Shown here: positions 1 through 11,060 of the stretch, in pieces | Position numbering within the stretch: the first letter of the stretch is position 1 | Layout: the number at the start of each line of letters is the position of its first letter | Assembly (NCBI GenBank): GCA_032158295.1 | Contig: CM063258.1 | Coordinates: forward strand, 16,033,703 to 16,097,702 | DNA from: Pycnopodia helianthoides | Lineage: Eukaryota; Echinodermata; Asteroidea; Forcipulatida; Asteriidae | Length of the DNA: 64,000 nt | Direction: 5' to 3' | The notes under the pieces: model-generated | What the model saw: only the letters and a program-made list of their open reading frames with translations | Databases searched by the model: none | What the model was told of the DNA's origin: nothing | Made by a program: the position numbers and the translations under genes

Positions 1-1796
1 CCCTTTAAAAATCAGTTCAAGTCAGCTGACCTGTGATAGGATTATAGTTATTTTTGTAATAATTGGAGTTTTTAGAAGTGCTTTGACACCTGGGTGCTAA
101 TTAGGATTATAATCCATTGTACTTGTAGATTTATTTTGTGATGGAAAGGTCAAGTAGGGGGTGAACGTACAATAGTCAATCAACAGTCTGGTAATGGGGT
201 TTGCGAGTTTCTGCAGAGGTCGTTTCGTATGTGGGTTTTTAAGCATGTAGATTGTAGACCAAAGGTACAGACTAACTTTTAATACTTTGTAAACATTGGT
301 AGTTGTTTTTTCAAGCAGTTAAAACATGCTTTGTGTGAATGTAGATGTTTGGGTATGTTTGTGATTAACATTTTAAATTTAAATTTGCTTCAGCATACCA
401 AGGGTCAATAAGTTTAGTTGAGGTGTTTGTAATTAGTTTTAACTGACATTTTCATCAATGTTCGGTAGGATTTGAGGGTTAACACGGTGGTGAAACAATC
501 GAACGTCAACTAAGGTTTGTTGCAACACAGTTGAGAGTCGGCTGCGGTGGTTCTGTTGTGATCAGATGCTGTGATCGGGAAATCTTATTTGTGTAGACTT
601 AGACATTAGTTTTGAGTCGTCTGGTTTTGTGGCTGAAAGCGCCTACTGGCAGGTTGTGATTTTGACATGGTGTGCCGTGGAGTTCACCTCTTTGTGTTAC
701 TTAGTCGTGTCCGCTAAGAGAAACCTGCTCTTTTGAGTCGACATGCATTTATCAAAAGCAAAGAAATTGACAATGTGTGATTTGAATTATTACGGCGAGC
801 CAAGTTTCTGTCGCGGTGTACCGTGCTATTGGCTGTAACCACGGCACAACCAACAGGGGATCCAGTCATGCTGCCCAGCATATACCTTTACCTTTTCTTG
901 CCACGTCTTTTCCCGAACAATCAGGGTGTTTACTTTTCACCCCTGTGGTCCCTGTGGAGGATTTCCCGGGCCGTGCTTAGGCCTTTCAGTAAACAATGAA
1001 CTGTTCCACTTTGTTGAGCCGTGGGTGAGAGTCACTTTCTGAAGAAGTTAACCAAACAAAGCGAAGGACAATCAAGTTTTCTGCCATCATGATATTGTAA
1101 AAGGGCTTCCAAGTTTTGAAGGGTAATGAAATGAACTTTGTAGTTCGTCTCGTGTTTGTGTTTAATTTTTAAGGGGGTATTGCAAACAGTACAGTCCGAT
1201 TCCAAGTGAAGTCACCGCGTGCATTTACCCGTGTTTTCTCTAACTTCAGTTTGTTTTGGGCAGTTCGCACGAAACAGCAATCAGCTTTGTTTGGGTATAA
1301 AGAAGAAAGAAAGAATGCTTGGGCTCACTACTGATTCATTGCACCCTGGCTGTCTTTAACATCAACAAATTTAAGAAAACTCGTTGTTGTGTCGATTGTG
1401 TGGTGTAGATTGTTTGATCAACTTAGCCCGTGTCTGTCACCGAACCTCTGGACCGGTCGGTGTACCCCATACTCGCCCTGTTATGTATCTTGATAAAGCG
1501 AAGGTACGACGTAGTTCAACCACACACAAAAAAGATATCTTCTTCGCCAGATACATTTCTGAGTGTCAAATTCGTTTTGGCAGACGACTACAACGTCAAC
1601 CCATGCCTGTGGTGTTGATGTATTCTCTTGTGCAAATGGTTTCCAATTCATCTCTTTACAGTTTACATTGTCCTTCACATCTTGACATCTTGACTTTTTT
1701 TGTTGCTTATTTCAAGCATGTTCATGGAAAACAACCATGATTGTTAGATTCTTTCAAATAGTTATGATTTTTTGTTTCCAATTTCCATATTTTCAG
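1..1796 (+). other. probable intron upstream of RasGAP terminal exon
   Basis: No exon could be supported here. The segment ends in a pyrimidine-rich tract followed by a TTTCAG acceptor at 1791-1796, so at least its right part is the last intron of the gene whose terminal exon follows. Small open frames (for example 1384-1740) lack splice context or recognisable domains. No clear repeat family member was seen. Confidence 0.5.
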
Positions 1797-2600
1797 CTTG
1801 AGAAGGAGATAGGTGTTCTCCACACCAGACTGCGAGAAGCTCATGATATTATTGATGACATGGGGAAACAGATGGAGCTACAAAAGACGAGGACAAGACA
1901 ACTTATTGCCGGCTGGAAGATACGTCTACAAGAAGGAGACGAGAAGGTCTTGAAGTGTTCAAGAGAGAAGGATACACAGTTTACTGATCTCGTCTCAGAG
2001 CTCATGTTTATTGAAGGATGCCTGAAGAAGGAGAGGAAGGAGATCGTTGAGAAGTTGTCAAAGAAGGATTCCAGGATCAAGGAGTTGGAGACCACCGTCA
2101 GGAAGCAGCAGAGGCAGATTGATGCCCTGAACCGGGCTAATGAGAAGCTTCTTGGAAGCTTGCATGACATGAGGCTAGAGTCGACAGACACCTCACCCTA
2201 CACATCGCCTCGTCCCTCACCCCCACCGTCTCCCATCCCGGAATACCATCAAGACCAACCTCATGAGAATGGTAGAGGCGGTCAAAACTCTCACATGGAC
2301 CAGTTCCTTGAAATGAGGACTCCTAGACAGAGGGCTAGCACGGTTGGACTCATGCCTACCAGACGAAGGAAGGGGGTCCCGAACGGTTCAATCCTAGCCC
2401 ACAACAACAACGACCCTCCCCAAAACTCACCACACCCCCATCCTCCCTACCGTGTCCGCTTCCAAGATGAAGTCTTCGAAGAGGAACCACCCACAGACAG
2501 TCAGTTAAAGATTGAACCAACAGACTTAAGAATCCGAAAGATATCCCTGCCTGCGTACAGACTTCCCACGGATGACGAGGACAGTATACGATTCTTCTGA
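1797..2600 (+). CDS. C-terminal exon of a SynGAP/DAB2IP/RASAL2-family Ras GTPase-activating protein (partial)
   Basis: Seen: an open frame of 267 codons begins right after the acceptor at 1795-1796, in the frame starting LEKEIGVLHTRL, and stops at 2598-2600. Residues 1-130 of the exon are a long charged coiled coil. Its spacing of motifs (RLQEGDEKVL, then EKDTQF, then LMFIEGCLKKE, then a KKDSRIKELE stretch and an ALNRANEKLLGSL end) parallels the C-terminal coiled coil of SynGAP, DAB2IP and RASAL2 (arginine-rich QARL block, EKDSQI, LM-VEEEL, KII-AQE, LDAANARLMSAL). After it come a Ser/Pro-rich linker (SPRPSPPPSP), basic patches and an acidic tail ending DDEDSIRFF. Known: this family has PH-C2-RasGAP domains upstream and accelerates Ras/Rap GTP hydrolysis at membranes; the coiled coil mediates multimerisation. 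Those catalytic exons must lie left of the window. The family call is by remembered pattern, not alignment; a different coiled-coil protein is possible. The in-frame ATG at 1737 lies in the intron and is not taken as a start. Confidence 0.68.
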   Translation, partial: LEKEIGVLHTRLREAHDIIDDMGKQMELQKTRTRQLIAGWKIRLQEGDEKVLKCSREKDTQFTDLVSELMFIEGCLKKERKEIVEKLSKKDSRIKELETTVRKQQRQIDALNRANEKLLGSLHDMRLESTDTSPYTSPRPSPPPSPIPEYHQDQPHENGRGGQNSHMDQFLEMRTPRQRASTVGLMPTRRRKGVPNGSILAHNNNDPPQNSPHPHPPYRVRFQDEVFEEEPPTDSQLKIEPTDLRIRKISLPAYRLPTDDEDSIRFF

Positions 2601-2894
2601 CTTGACCTTTCACCTTTGACCCTGGGTTGTTTACCTGAGCCACATTCCTGTGGATGTAGTTTATTTATTTTACATGTTCACAGTCAACATCATCAATATG
2701 AACACGTGTGATGCTTTTGTTTACACAGTTGCGTCTTTCGTTTCGAAGAAATGAACAGGAAAAACTACAAATAGTATTGGGCCATTTTTTTCTGTTTGAA
2801 TAGGCCTACTCTTAGTTCGTTTAGTACGATAATTATGACAAATTGCCATCCGTCTATAATCTCATACTTTATTATAGCCAATTAATTGATACAG
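2601..2894 (+). other. 3' flank / probable 3' UTR of RasGAP gene
   Basis: AT-rich sequence after the stop at 2600. I found no AATAAA within the next few hundred bases, so the transcript end cannot be placed. Confidence 0.3.
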
Positions 2895-3269
2895 TTAAAG
2901 GTGTTCTACTGGATTGGTAGAGTTGACAAAATAGCCGCAGGCAGTGTTCATGTTTTGTGTAATCAACCATAGGCCTATACATGAATAACGAACCTGTGAA
3001 AAAATAGTGAAAAACCATGCACAATATTTTCAGCATGTAAACACATTTTCCTTATTTTGGTTGTAACTTTAGGTACAACCCAAATACAGCTGCTGCTTAT
3101 AAAAAATAAGTTTTTACTAGAGATACAGCTTTCTCGAATGTGACTTCATTTGGAGGGAATATCACAGAAAAAAATTGTTCTAGTAATGAACTTTATAACC
3201 AGTAAGTTACAGACTAAAATGAAAAAAAAAATGTTTTTTTAACCTTACCAATCATGTATCATACTTTAA
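2895..3269. mobile_element. diverged TTAA MITE, related to the 390-bp GAACATTACAG family
   Basis: Begins TTAA+AGGTGTTCTACTGG and ends near CTTTAAGG at 3266-3269. Internal blocks resemble the intact family at 6175: GCAGTGTTCATG, CAACC-TA-ACATGAATAACGAACCTGTG, and AAATAGTGAAAAACC. The ends are decayed, so the boundaries are approximate. Confidence 0.45.
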
Positions 3270-3410
3270 GGAATTCTTCAGTTAATGAAATGCAAGTCTT
3301 TTAGGTGAAATTGTGTGTGAAGTTATTTGTAATTTTTGTTTTTTTCTGTTACCTGGCAACATAATCAATCAGCATTTTTTAAACACCAAGTTAGTGATAA
3401 GGCGTGATTC

Positions 3411-3611
3411 GAGGGGCACTGTCGTCGTGGCTGGACATGGAAACATGAACTCTCACCCAGTTACTACACGCACGCGCGTTGGCCGTCACTTCACAAAAAC
3501 AAGCTTTAAATTAAGGGCACCATCAGTATTATCGCGTGTGTAGTAACTGGGTGGCAGTTCAGAATTAATGTCTGGTTGCAGACTCGCTGTGACCACGACG
3601 ACAGTGCCCTC
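3411..3611. mobile_element. fold-back MITE with nested inverted repeats
   Basis: Outer arms GAGGGGCACTGTCGTCGTGG (3411-3430) and its near-perfect reverse complement ending 3611. An inner pair, CACCCAGTTACTACACGC and GCGTGTGTAGTAACTGGGTG, also pairs. The whole 201 bp could form a long imperfect hairpin. No clear target duplication was found, so the superfamily is unknown. The open frame across 3313-3543 reads through it and is not a gene. Confidence 0.7.
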
Positions 3612-4644
3612 TTTAATTCCCCCGTGGAAAAAAAACACCACCAAGCGAATATTGTTGTTGTCAAGACATGTTTTATTTGTATCTATAGAGAGATGAAGTT
3701 ATTGCCAGTGTACAAATACAATTTTATTTTTGGCTTATTCTCATAAGTAATCAGTTGGGAAAATGACTTTTTAGTGTTTGTAGGACAGGTGTCACTGACC
3801 TCACGATAATTGTTGTTTGCGCTCTTCCGTGACTTCTTGGAATCCTGCAGACTTTCCCCCCATGCATGAACAGCCTTGGCTGCAATTATCGCACGTTGTC
3901 TGCCATGTTGTGAACAGGTTAAATCTTTGAACAATTAAATGTTGCCCCCATGTTAGATGCTTAAAGGGAATCATGTTGGTCAATATAGGAATTAAGGGCT
4001 ATACCGTTTGTGATTATACATTCTGTGGGGAGTTATTGTCTGATACTTGAGACTGCCTAAGAAGTACTTCACTGTCTGGTGACGTTTCGTTTCAAACAAA
4101 AATAGGTTATAAACACTGGCCATCCGTGTCAAGTTTTGAGCTTGTAATCCCCACAAAACCCCAAACAACAACCACATCCAAAACAAACAGTCACAGTTTT
4201 GAAACGGTAGACCTTATAATCCTGAAACCTTCCCTTTTCAATGTAACATGGTTGAGTGCTTTGGCATTCTGATCTTGATCATTGGTTAAAAATCAATTAA
4301 TTTGTTTGTGGTGAAGGCTTGTCAAGGCTGACTTGATCACCCGCCATCGAAAAACACCTTCTAAATATAGTCCAGTTTTTCGCAACCCTTGATTTACGTT
4401 AAACAACAGATCGTGCAGTACGTGCAAGTTCGTCCAGCGCAGAGACCAAAACAATAAACAATTGACGTCAGTGGTATAAACAAAAACAAAAGTAGTCTGT
4501 CCTCATCACAGAGTCAAAGTATCACGTTCTGTAGGTGGATAGAAGGTTGCCCATTCCAGTCGGTCTTCGATTATTTGACTCGAGGTTGAACCCTTCCCCC
4601 TCCATGGTTGAACATGAGAATGTGTGTCTTGGGGGTATTTCCAT
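3612..4644. other. no supportable feature
   Basis: AT-rich non-coding sequence. Short open frames on the minus strand have no splice or domain support. Confidence 0.4.
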
Positions 4645-4790
4645 CTGGGCCCAGTTTCACAGAGCTGCTTAAAGCACACAAACGAGCTAAGCACAACAAA
4701 ATTATGCTTATAAGAAAAAGGTTGCCAGCTAAAATACCATTTCACATGTAGTATATGCAACTGGTATCCAGCTCTATGATATTGGGCCCA
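4645..4790 (-). repeat. single inverted copy of the GCTTAGCTAC repeat family
   Basis: Reverse complement of the unit tandemly repeated at 4914-5646: it carries GAGCTGCTTAAAGCACA, GCTAAGCACAACAAAATTATGC and GGTTGCCAGCTAAAATACC in the opposite order. The outer GGGCCCAGTTTCACAGAGC block shows that this is the fuller dispersed element. Another single copy lies at 7440-7582. Confidence 0.6.
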
Positions 4791-4913
4791 AGTTCGAAAG
4801 AGGTGTTTTGTTCAATTTCTAATCGAAGGATGTATTGAGCAGTAGTGGTTTGAAGTTGAAGTGAGCGTGAATCGAGTCAAGGATACCTTGGGTCCGATTA
4901 ATAGAGCTACTTG

Positions 4914-5646
4914 AGCAGGAAATATTGCTTAACAATTTTCAGCTTAGCAAAAATAAGCAGGATAACAGTCACAGATGGTACATGTGACATGGTGTTTTGG
5001 CTGGTAACCTTATTCTAGTCAGCATGATTTTGTTATGCTTAGCTACTTTTGTGCTTTTAAAGCAGGAAATATTGCTTAACAACTTTCAGCTTAGCAAAAA
5101 TAAGCAGGATACCAGTCACAGATGGTACATGTGACATGGTGTTTTGGCTGGTAACCTTATTCTAGTCAGCATGATTTTGTTATGCTTAGCTACTTTTGTG
5201 CTTTTAAAGCAGGAAATATTGCTTAACAACTTTCAGCTTAGCAAAAATAAGCAGGATACAGTCACAGATGGTACATGTGACACGGTGTTTTGGCTGGTAA
5301 CCTTATTTGGTCAGCATGATTTTGTTATGCTTAGCTACTTTTGTGCTTTTAAAGCAGGAAATATTGCTTAACAACTTTCAGCTTAGCAAAAATAAGCAGG
5401 ATACCAGTCACAGATGGTACATGTGACATGGTGTTTTGGCTGGTAACCTTATTCTGGTCAGCATGATTTTGTTATGCTTAGCTACTTTTGTGCTTTTAAA
5501 GCAGGAAATATTGCTTAACAACTTTCAGCTTAGCAAAAATAAGCAGGATACCAGTCACAGATGGTACATGTGACATGGTGTTTTGGCTGGTAACCTTATT
5601 CTGGTCAGCATGATTTTGTTATGCTTAGCTACTTTTGTGCTTTTAA
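4914..5646 (+). repeat. tandem array of about five 147-bp units
   Basis: The motif AATATTGCTT recurs at 4921, 5068, 5215, 5360 and 5507, giving spacings of 147, 147, 145 and 147 bp. Units are almost identical (a few substitutions, such as ATTCTAGTC versus ATTCTGGTC, and a 2-bp deletion in unit three), so expansion is recent. The unit is the core of the dispersed element seen singly at 4645 and 7440. The 75-residue frame at 5144-5371 spans it and is not considered coding. Confidence 0.9.
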
Positions 5647-6174
5647 CTGGATGAAATTGTGCCGAGGATTGAATTGTATAGAATTATAGACATTTGTAAG
5701 TTCTGAAAGTACTGAATATGTAACAACTCAAACATTGTATAGTGAATTCAGGAAAATTATAATTAACTAAACCCATGATTTCTAAAGGGAATTATATGTA
5801 AGGGATGTTTAACACTTTTATTTTTTTAAATGTTTTAGCAAACCCTTTTATTTTTCCCTCATGTGACGGGAAGTGTATTTTTGACGGAACGTGAACTCTT
5901 AAATTGATTTACGTGAAATTTATTGACACAGCTGTTGTTTACACTGCTAGAAGAATCAACGTTCTTCTTTTATCAGTTGATAATAATGCATTTTGTTACG
6001 GTGCTGGACACCTTGAGTAGCCTAATCCAATGTCTTATTCAATTTTTCAAAAGTCATACCCATTTATTTAATTAAACACTTGTAATTCCATTTCATTGCA
6101 GAACTAATAAATTACATCAATTTTAATATCAATCTGTATTATTGTGAAACATGTTATACTATGCTTTCTCCATG
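5647..6174. other. no supportable feature
   Basis: AT-rich sequence without recognisable gene or repeat boundaries. Confidence 0.4.
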
Positions 6175-6569
6175 TTAAAGGAACATTACAGAATTGGTTT
6201 TTGCTAACAAAACAGTTGCTGGCAGTGTAAGCACTTTTTGTAATCCACCATATACATAAACTGACAAACCTGTAGAAGTTTGAGATCGATCGGCCTTCTG
6301 GGTCACGAGGAAATAGTGAAAAACCGATTACACATTTGCATGAAATCATATAGATTCAACAAATGAATATAACGCTCACTGAGCGATAAACTCCAATCGA
6401 AAAATTAGATTATTCATTTCTCATCAAATATGGCATTTCAGACAGAAATATTTCAAGGGATGTTTTCTACTATCATCATCATTAGACCGTGTAAAGTTTT
6501 ATGTAAATCTGTGATCAAAAAGTATATTTGACAATTTTGTGTCTTACCAATTCTGTAATGTTCCTTTAA
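6175..6569 (+). mobile_element. TTAA-flanked MITE, GAACATTACAG family, copy 1
   Basis: TTAA at 6175-6178, then AGGAACATTACAGAATTGG. The right end is CCAATTCTGTAATGTTCCT followed by TTAA at 6566-6569, so the termini are about 19-bp perfect inverted repeats with a TTAA target duplication, as in piggyBac-type elements. No transposase is encoded. Other copies: 34745, 48989 (inverted) and 55489. Confidence 0.9.
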
Positions 6570-6642
6570 CTATAGAAGGAAATGTCCAGAAAACATTGAC
6601 ACTAAATAGTGGTATGCGGCGAAAGTTTTGCACAATTCTATT

Positions 6643-7045
6643 TTAAAGGCACTGGACACCTATTGGTAAATACTCAACATAATTGTTAGCATAAAAACTT
6701 ACTTGGTAACGAGCAATGGAGAGCTGTTGATAGTATAAAACATTGTAAGAAACGGCTCCCTCTGAAGTAACGTAGTTTTTGAGAAAGAAGTAATTTCTCA
6801 GTAAAATATTTGAATTGATTTTGAGACCTCACGCGTGAGGTCTCGAAATCGAAATCAAGCATCTGAAAGCACACAACTTCGTGTGACAACATGGACAAGG
6901 TTCTTTTTCTTCCATTATTATCTCGCAACTTCGACGACCAATTGAGTTCAAATTTTCACAGGTTTGTTATTTTGTGCATATGTTGAGATACACCAAGTGA
7001 GAAGACTGGTCTTTGACAATTACCAAAGGTGTCCAGGGTCTTTAA
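6643..7045 (+). mobile_element. TTAA-flanked MITE, GGCACTGGACAC family, copy 1
   Basis: TTAA 6643-6646 plus AGGCACTGGACACCTATTGG; right end GGTGTCCAGGGTCT plus TTAA 7042-7045. The centre carries a short palindrome, GAGACCTCACGCGTGAGGTCTC. Near-identical copies lie at 28939, 32724 and 55870. The minus-strand open frame at 6686-6928 lies wholly inside and recurs with every copy, so it is a repeat artefact. Confidence 0.9.
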
Positions 7046-7439
7046 ACCAAGAGCATCCGGTTTATGAACTGGTCTTCATGTAATAATAATAATAATGTTA
7101 TGGTTTTGTTAAGTTCATGAATAATGTGGTCGTGTTGTACTTTTAGTTGTTGCCAACAGAATGACTTGGATAGTTTCGTGATCAAGCTCAAATTGGACAC
7201 TTTTATATCAGATGCGAGTTGAATGACAAACAGTACGTCGTTATAACTTAGACTATTTTATTTTCGTTGTGTTGCAGGGATTAACCAAATCTCAGTATTT
7301 TGACCGCGTGAGGGCGTGTGTGAACCAAATTTACGTAATGCGAAACGAGTAAAACGAACTGGTTTTCCATTGTTTTTAATATTGTTTTTATGAATGCGGC
7401 CTTTAATACAAGAAAACAACGTACATGGGTTAACATTTT

Positions 7440-7582
7440 TCTGCTCAGCAAAAATAAGCAGGACACCAGTCACAGATTGTACATGTAACATGGTATTTTG
7501 GCTGGTAACCTTATTCTGGTAAGCATGTTTTTGTTGTGCTTAGCTACTTTTTGTGCGTTTAAGCAGCTCTATGAAATTGAGC
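7440..7582 (+). repeat. single copy of the 147-bp array family
   Basis: Matches the array unit from CAGCAAAAATAAGCAGGACACC to GCTTAGCTACTTTTTGTG and then continues into AAGCAGCTCTATGAAATTGAGCCC. This shows the dispersed element's own end, which the tandem copies lack. Confidence 0.65.
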
Positions 7583-8176
7583 CCTGATCTAGCCGTAGCC
7601 ATTGTTTAAACACAGTCATAATCTAAAATCATGATCATCGGTTTCTAAAATACTGTGTGTTTTTTTAAATTGCTATTTCGATAATATTTTTTTTAAAACT
7701 CATTTCCAGAGTCAAACAGCATTTAAAAAGTGTCGGTATCAGTGCGATATGAAAATGAAAGAAAGAAAACTGTGTGATGTTTACAGAAGAACGTGTCAGG
7801 AAGTTTATCTTAAATATCTTTTGTTCAAATACAATATTATTCCCAACTTGAACATTAGATGTTGTATTCAGTATGTTGTGATAAGGCACTTGACATAATA
7901 AACAAAGGGTTGTATCTAGATAAAATCGTTGTTCTTTTTTTTTCTTTAGTATATTTTTTTTCAGTTGCTCGATAAACGTTTGGTTCGTTTTGAGAGAAAA
8001 CAACGCAGAATTTTATAAGTGCATGATTGTTAAACGGTGTCGCTTGCAGAGTAACGATAGCAGTAGAATATGTACATAGCGCCCTCTTCTGACAAAAACA
8101 CAACATACATTACCAGAGTGATCCAACGAGAGTGTGTAAACAAACAATGTGAATGTGGAAACAAACAAACAGGAAC
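7583..8176. other. no supportable feature
   Basis: AT-rich; the minus-strand frames at 7665-8106 are lysine/phenylalanine-rich chance frames. Confidence 0.4.
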
Positions 8177-8505
8177 AAATAACCATTATTTATATATAAT
8201 CATTATTATAAATAACCATTATTTATAAATAACCATTATTTATTTATAATCATTATTTACAAATAACCTTTATTTATAAATAACCATTATTTATATTTAA
8301 TCATTGTATATAAAATAACAATGATTTATATATATTCATTATATATAAAATAACCATTATATATAAATAAACCATTATTTATATATATTCATTATATATA
8401 AATAACCATTATACATAAATAACCATTATTTATATATAATCATTTTTATAAATAACCATTATTTATATATAATCATTATATTTAAATAACCACTATTTAT
8501 ATATC
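8177..8505 (+). repeat. AT-rich minisatellite, unit about 30 bp
   Basis: Degenerate repeats of AAATAACCATTATTTATATA alternating with TAATCATTAT run through the whole interval. Spacing between AACCATTAT blocks varies, so the unit length is not strictly fixed. Likely to be length-polymorphic. Confidence 0.85.
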
Positions 8506-8530
8506 ATAGCCTCTTTCACTTACGTTGTAC

Positions 8531-8620
8531 TTGGCAAGATGATACAGGGCGTCCTTAGCAACACCCTGGGCAACAGTCATAGCCGCCAATTCGGAGACGG
8601 CATACCGTCCGGTATTTATA
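8531..8620. mobile_element. partial copy of the 26.9-kb MITE
   Basis: The blocks GGGCGTCCTTAGCAACACC, CAACAGTCATAGCCG and GCCAATTCGGAGACGGC match the right half of the element at 26896-27029 in the same order. The left terminus is missing. Confidence 0.5.
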
Positions 8621-10269
8621 TATCAAAGCCTCGTTCACAGTAATTTTTACAGACCAAGTTCACCGAATTTACAAAATAATCCAAGCTCCGTCAACATTAC
8701 TTTAACATTTATGTTTTCACGTTCAGACGTGTTAGGCGCTTTGCTTTTTGCACATTTCGTCTTGGACAAAACCATGGAGGTAGAATGGTTTAAAATTCCA
8801 CTACATGAAATGACAGAGGGCGCTGTCGACCTTAAGCGATCTGAGAAATTAATGTGTCTTCATTGGTAGAAAAAAAAACAATTATTAAAAGAGGGCGCTA
8901 GTCAATGTAACTACAGGGTATTTTTTTTACATTTTAAAACAATATCAAGATTCCGAAACTGGCCATTCTTAAACTAGTCAGCATGCCACTTTACTGTGTA
9001 AGAACAATAACGAACAGCTGTGTTAGTATTTTAAAGCCGAACCATTTACGTGTGGCATAAACTTTTAAGAAGTATTACAACAAATTTAACAACAAAATGT
9101 AGCAAAACAAATAGTTTAAAAACCTTGTATGGGTTCGGAAGTGTGCATATGTTTTTCAATAAGGGGTATTTCACCCACCAAGTCAATGAGGAGTTTATGG
9201 CAACGATTTATTACGATATGGAGAAATTTTGTTCTCTTTCTTTTCATTTGTGGGTTGTTTGAGTCTTCTTTTGCAGCCCTTGTTTCTACATGCTGTTCCT
9301 TCCTTAATTACGTTTACTATTACATCAGAATTCTGCGTAATATTTCAACCCGTTTCATATGTAACCGCTCGGTGACCCAATCAATTATCAGCACACACCT
9401 GTCGTGTACATTATACATCATTGCACAAAATACACGCAAGTGCTTGGCAACATGACGTCACATTCTACACAAGTTGCCACTCGCTTTTATGCAGTGCATA
9501 TGGTGTCAAATCGCGAGTAGCAGGATAATTTGTCCGAAATATCAAACACTGAAGTTTATTTCTTGAAAAAAAGTTTGAAAAGGATAAGTTTAAACAGTTT
9601 TAAAAGTAAAAAATTCCCATGAAGTTGGCGAATTGTGGATTACTTTAATACATCAAATACACGTTACAAAAGATTTGGCAGTCGTGACTGAACTATACAC
9701 TATCAAAGTGATAATGTAGTGAACGAACGTTGCATGCAAACAGACGACTTTTGATGAATTGTACCGGGACATTTTACTACTTCACGACAGCTTGGTTGCT
9801 CTAATGGAGGAGGTTTGGCCCATGCAAACGTTCAAATGAAGAACATGTAAGTACATGCCTTGTTCCTGTTTGGAAATTGTAAACAAAATTGTTAACGGTG
9901 GTTGTTAACAGTTGAGTTTGTCCGTCAACGTGTGTGGTGAAATCATCAATCAATGCTTCGTCTGTATAACGTGTTCAGTGTAGATGATACGTGCTGCTGG
10001 TATAACCGTTGGGTCAATACCTTACGGCACTCAAGTCATGTTGTGGTAAATGTCCTCTTACTACTAAACAAATTGTTAACATGCCTTAATTAACAAGTTA
10101 TAATATTTGGCTTAAAGCATTGAGGTAAAAACCTCCATGCTTAATATTAATAAAGGGTAGACTCACACTGAAACTGTGACTATATGACTGAGGTTGGTTC
10201 CGCTTTCGTCTCGAGAGTCAATGGAGCAGAACGAATCTCGATAGTAATTGGAGTAGGCCTACTGAAGCT
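8621..10269. other. no supportable feature
   Basis: Mostly AT-rich non-coding sequence. The frames at 9050-9455 are hydrophobic and lack conserved motifs or splice signals that I would trust. Confidence 0.35.
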
Positions 10270-10942
10270 TAAAGGGTTTGCACAGCATTGGTGAGATTGA
10301 AAATATAAATGTTCACAGATTTTGCACATAACTGACATGGTATAAAGATGGTCATTGTGGAAAACTTCCCCTGAAATAGTTTTGCTTGAAATGCTCTTTA
10401 GTTTTTTTGGAAATGAGTTGGGGAATTTCCACTATTTTCTTGTGACTCCGATGACCGATTGAGCTTAAACTTTCACAAGTTTGTTATTTCATGTAGGCCT
10501 ATATGTTGGGTCACATAATAAAGTGCAGATACTGGTCTTTGACATTTACCATTGTAATACTTAGGCAGTTATGAGTTAGGCAATGGATACTTTTGGTACT
10601 CCAGAAATACATTACCATACAAACTTAACTGGTAAGGAGCACCTGAGAGCTGCTGTTAGTATAAAACATTGTGAGAAACGACTCCCTCTGAAGTAATGTA
10701 GCTTTTGAGGTTATTTTTCACTAAAATGCTTGAATCTGAGAAATGCTTCTTTAATTGTCAGGCATTTGAAAGCACACAATTATAGGCAACAAGGGTGTTT
10801 TTTCTTCCATTATTTTCTCGCAACTTTGATGACCAATTGAGCCCAAATTTTCACAGGTTTGTTATTGTATGCATACAAGTTGGGAAACACCAAGTGAGGT
10901 TACTAGTCTTTGACAAATATCAAAAGTATATCCTACCTTTAA
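10270..10942. mobile_element. two diverged TTAA-family MITE relics
   Basis: 10270-10560 and about 10580-10942 retain blocks of the GGCACTGGACAC family: AGTATAAAACATTGTGAGAAACG, CTCCCTCTGAAGTAATGTAG, CACAGGTTTGTTATTG and CACCAAGTGAGG. The second ends CCTACCTTTAA at 10939-10942. That TTAA is also the start of another relic reading AGGTATGTCAAAGATTGG (to about 11060). Decay makes the boundaries uncertain. The open frame at 10795-11061 lies across them. Confidence 0.5.
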
Positions 10943-11060
10943 AGGTATGTCAAAGATTGGTAAATACTCCAAGCGTTAATGGCCACAAAAACTTACGTTT
11001 AGTGAGTAGCATTGCAGCTGTTGATGGTATAAACTATTTTGAGAAAGGATTCCCTTCATA

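Noticed and set aside
815..950. Cys/His-containing frame (VYRAIGCNHG...) reminiscent of a THAP finger
   Set aside because: The C-x-C and downstream His spacing do not fit, and no splice context was found.
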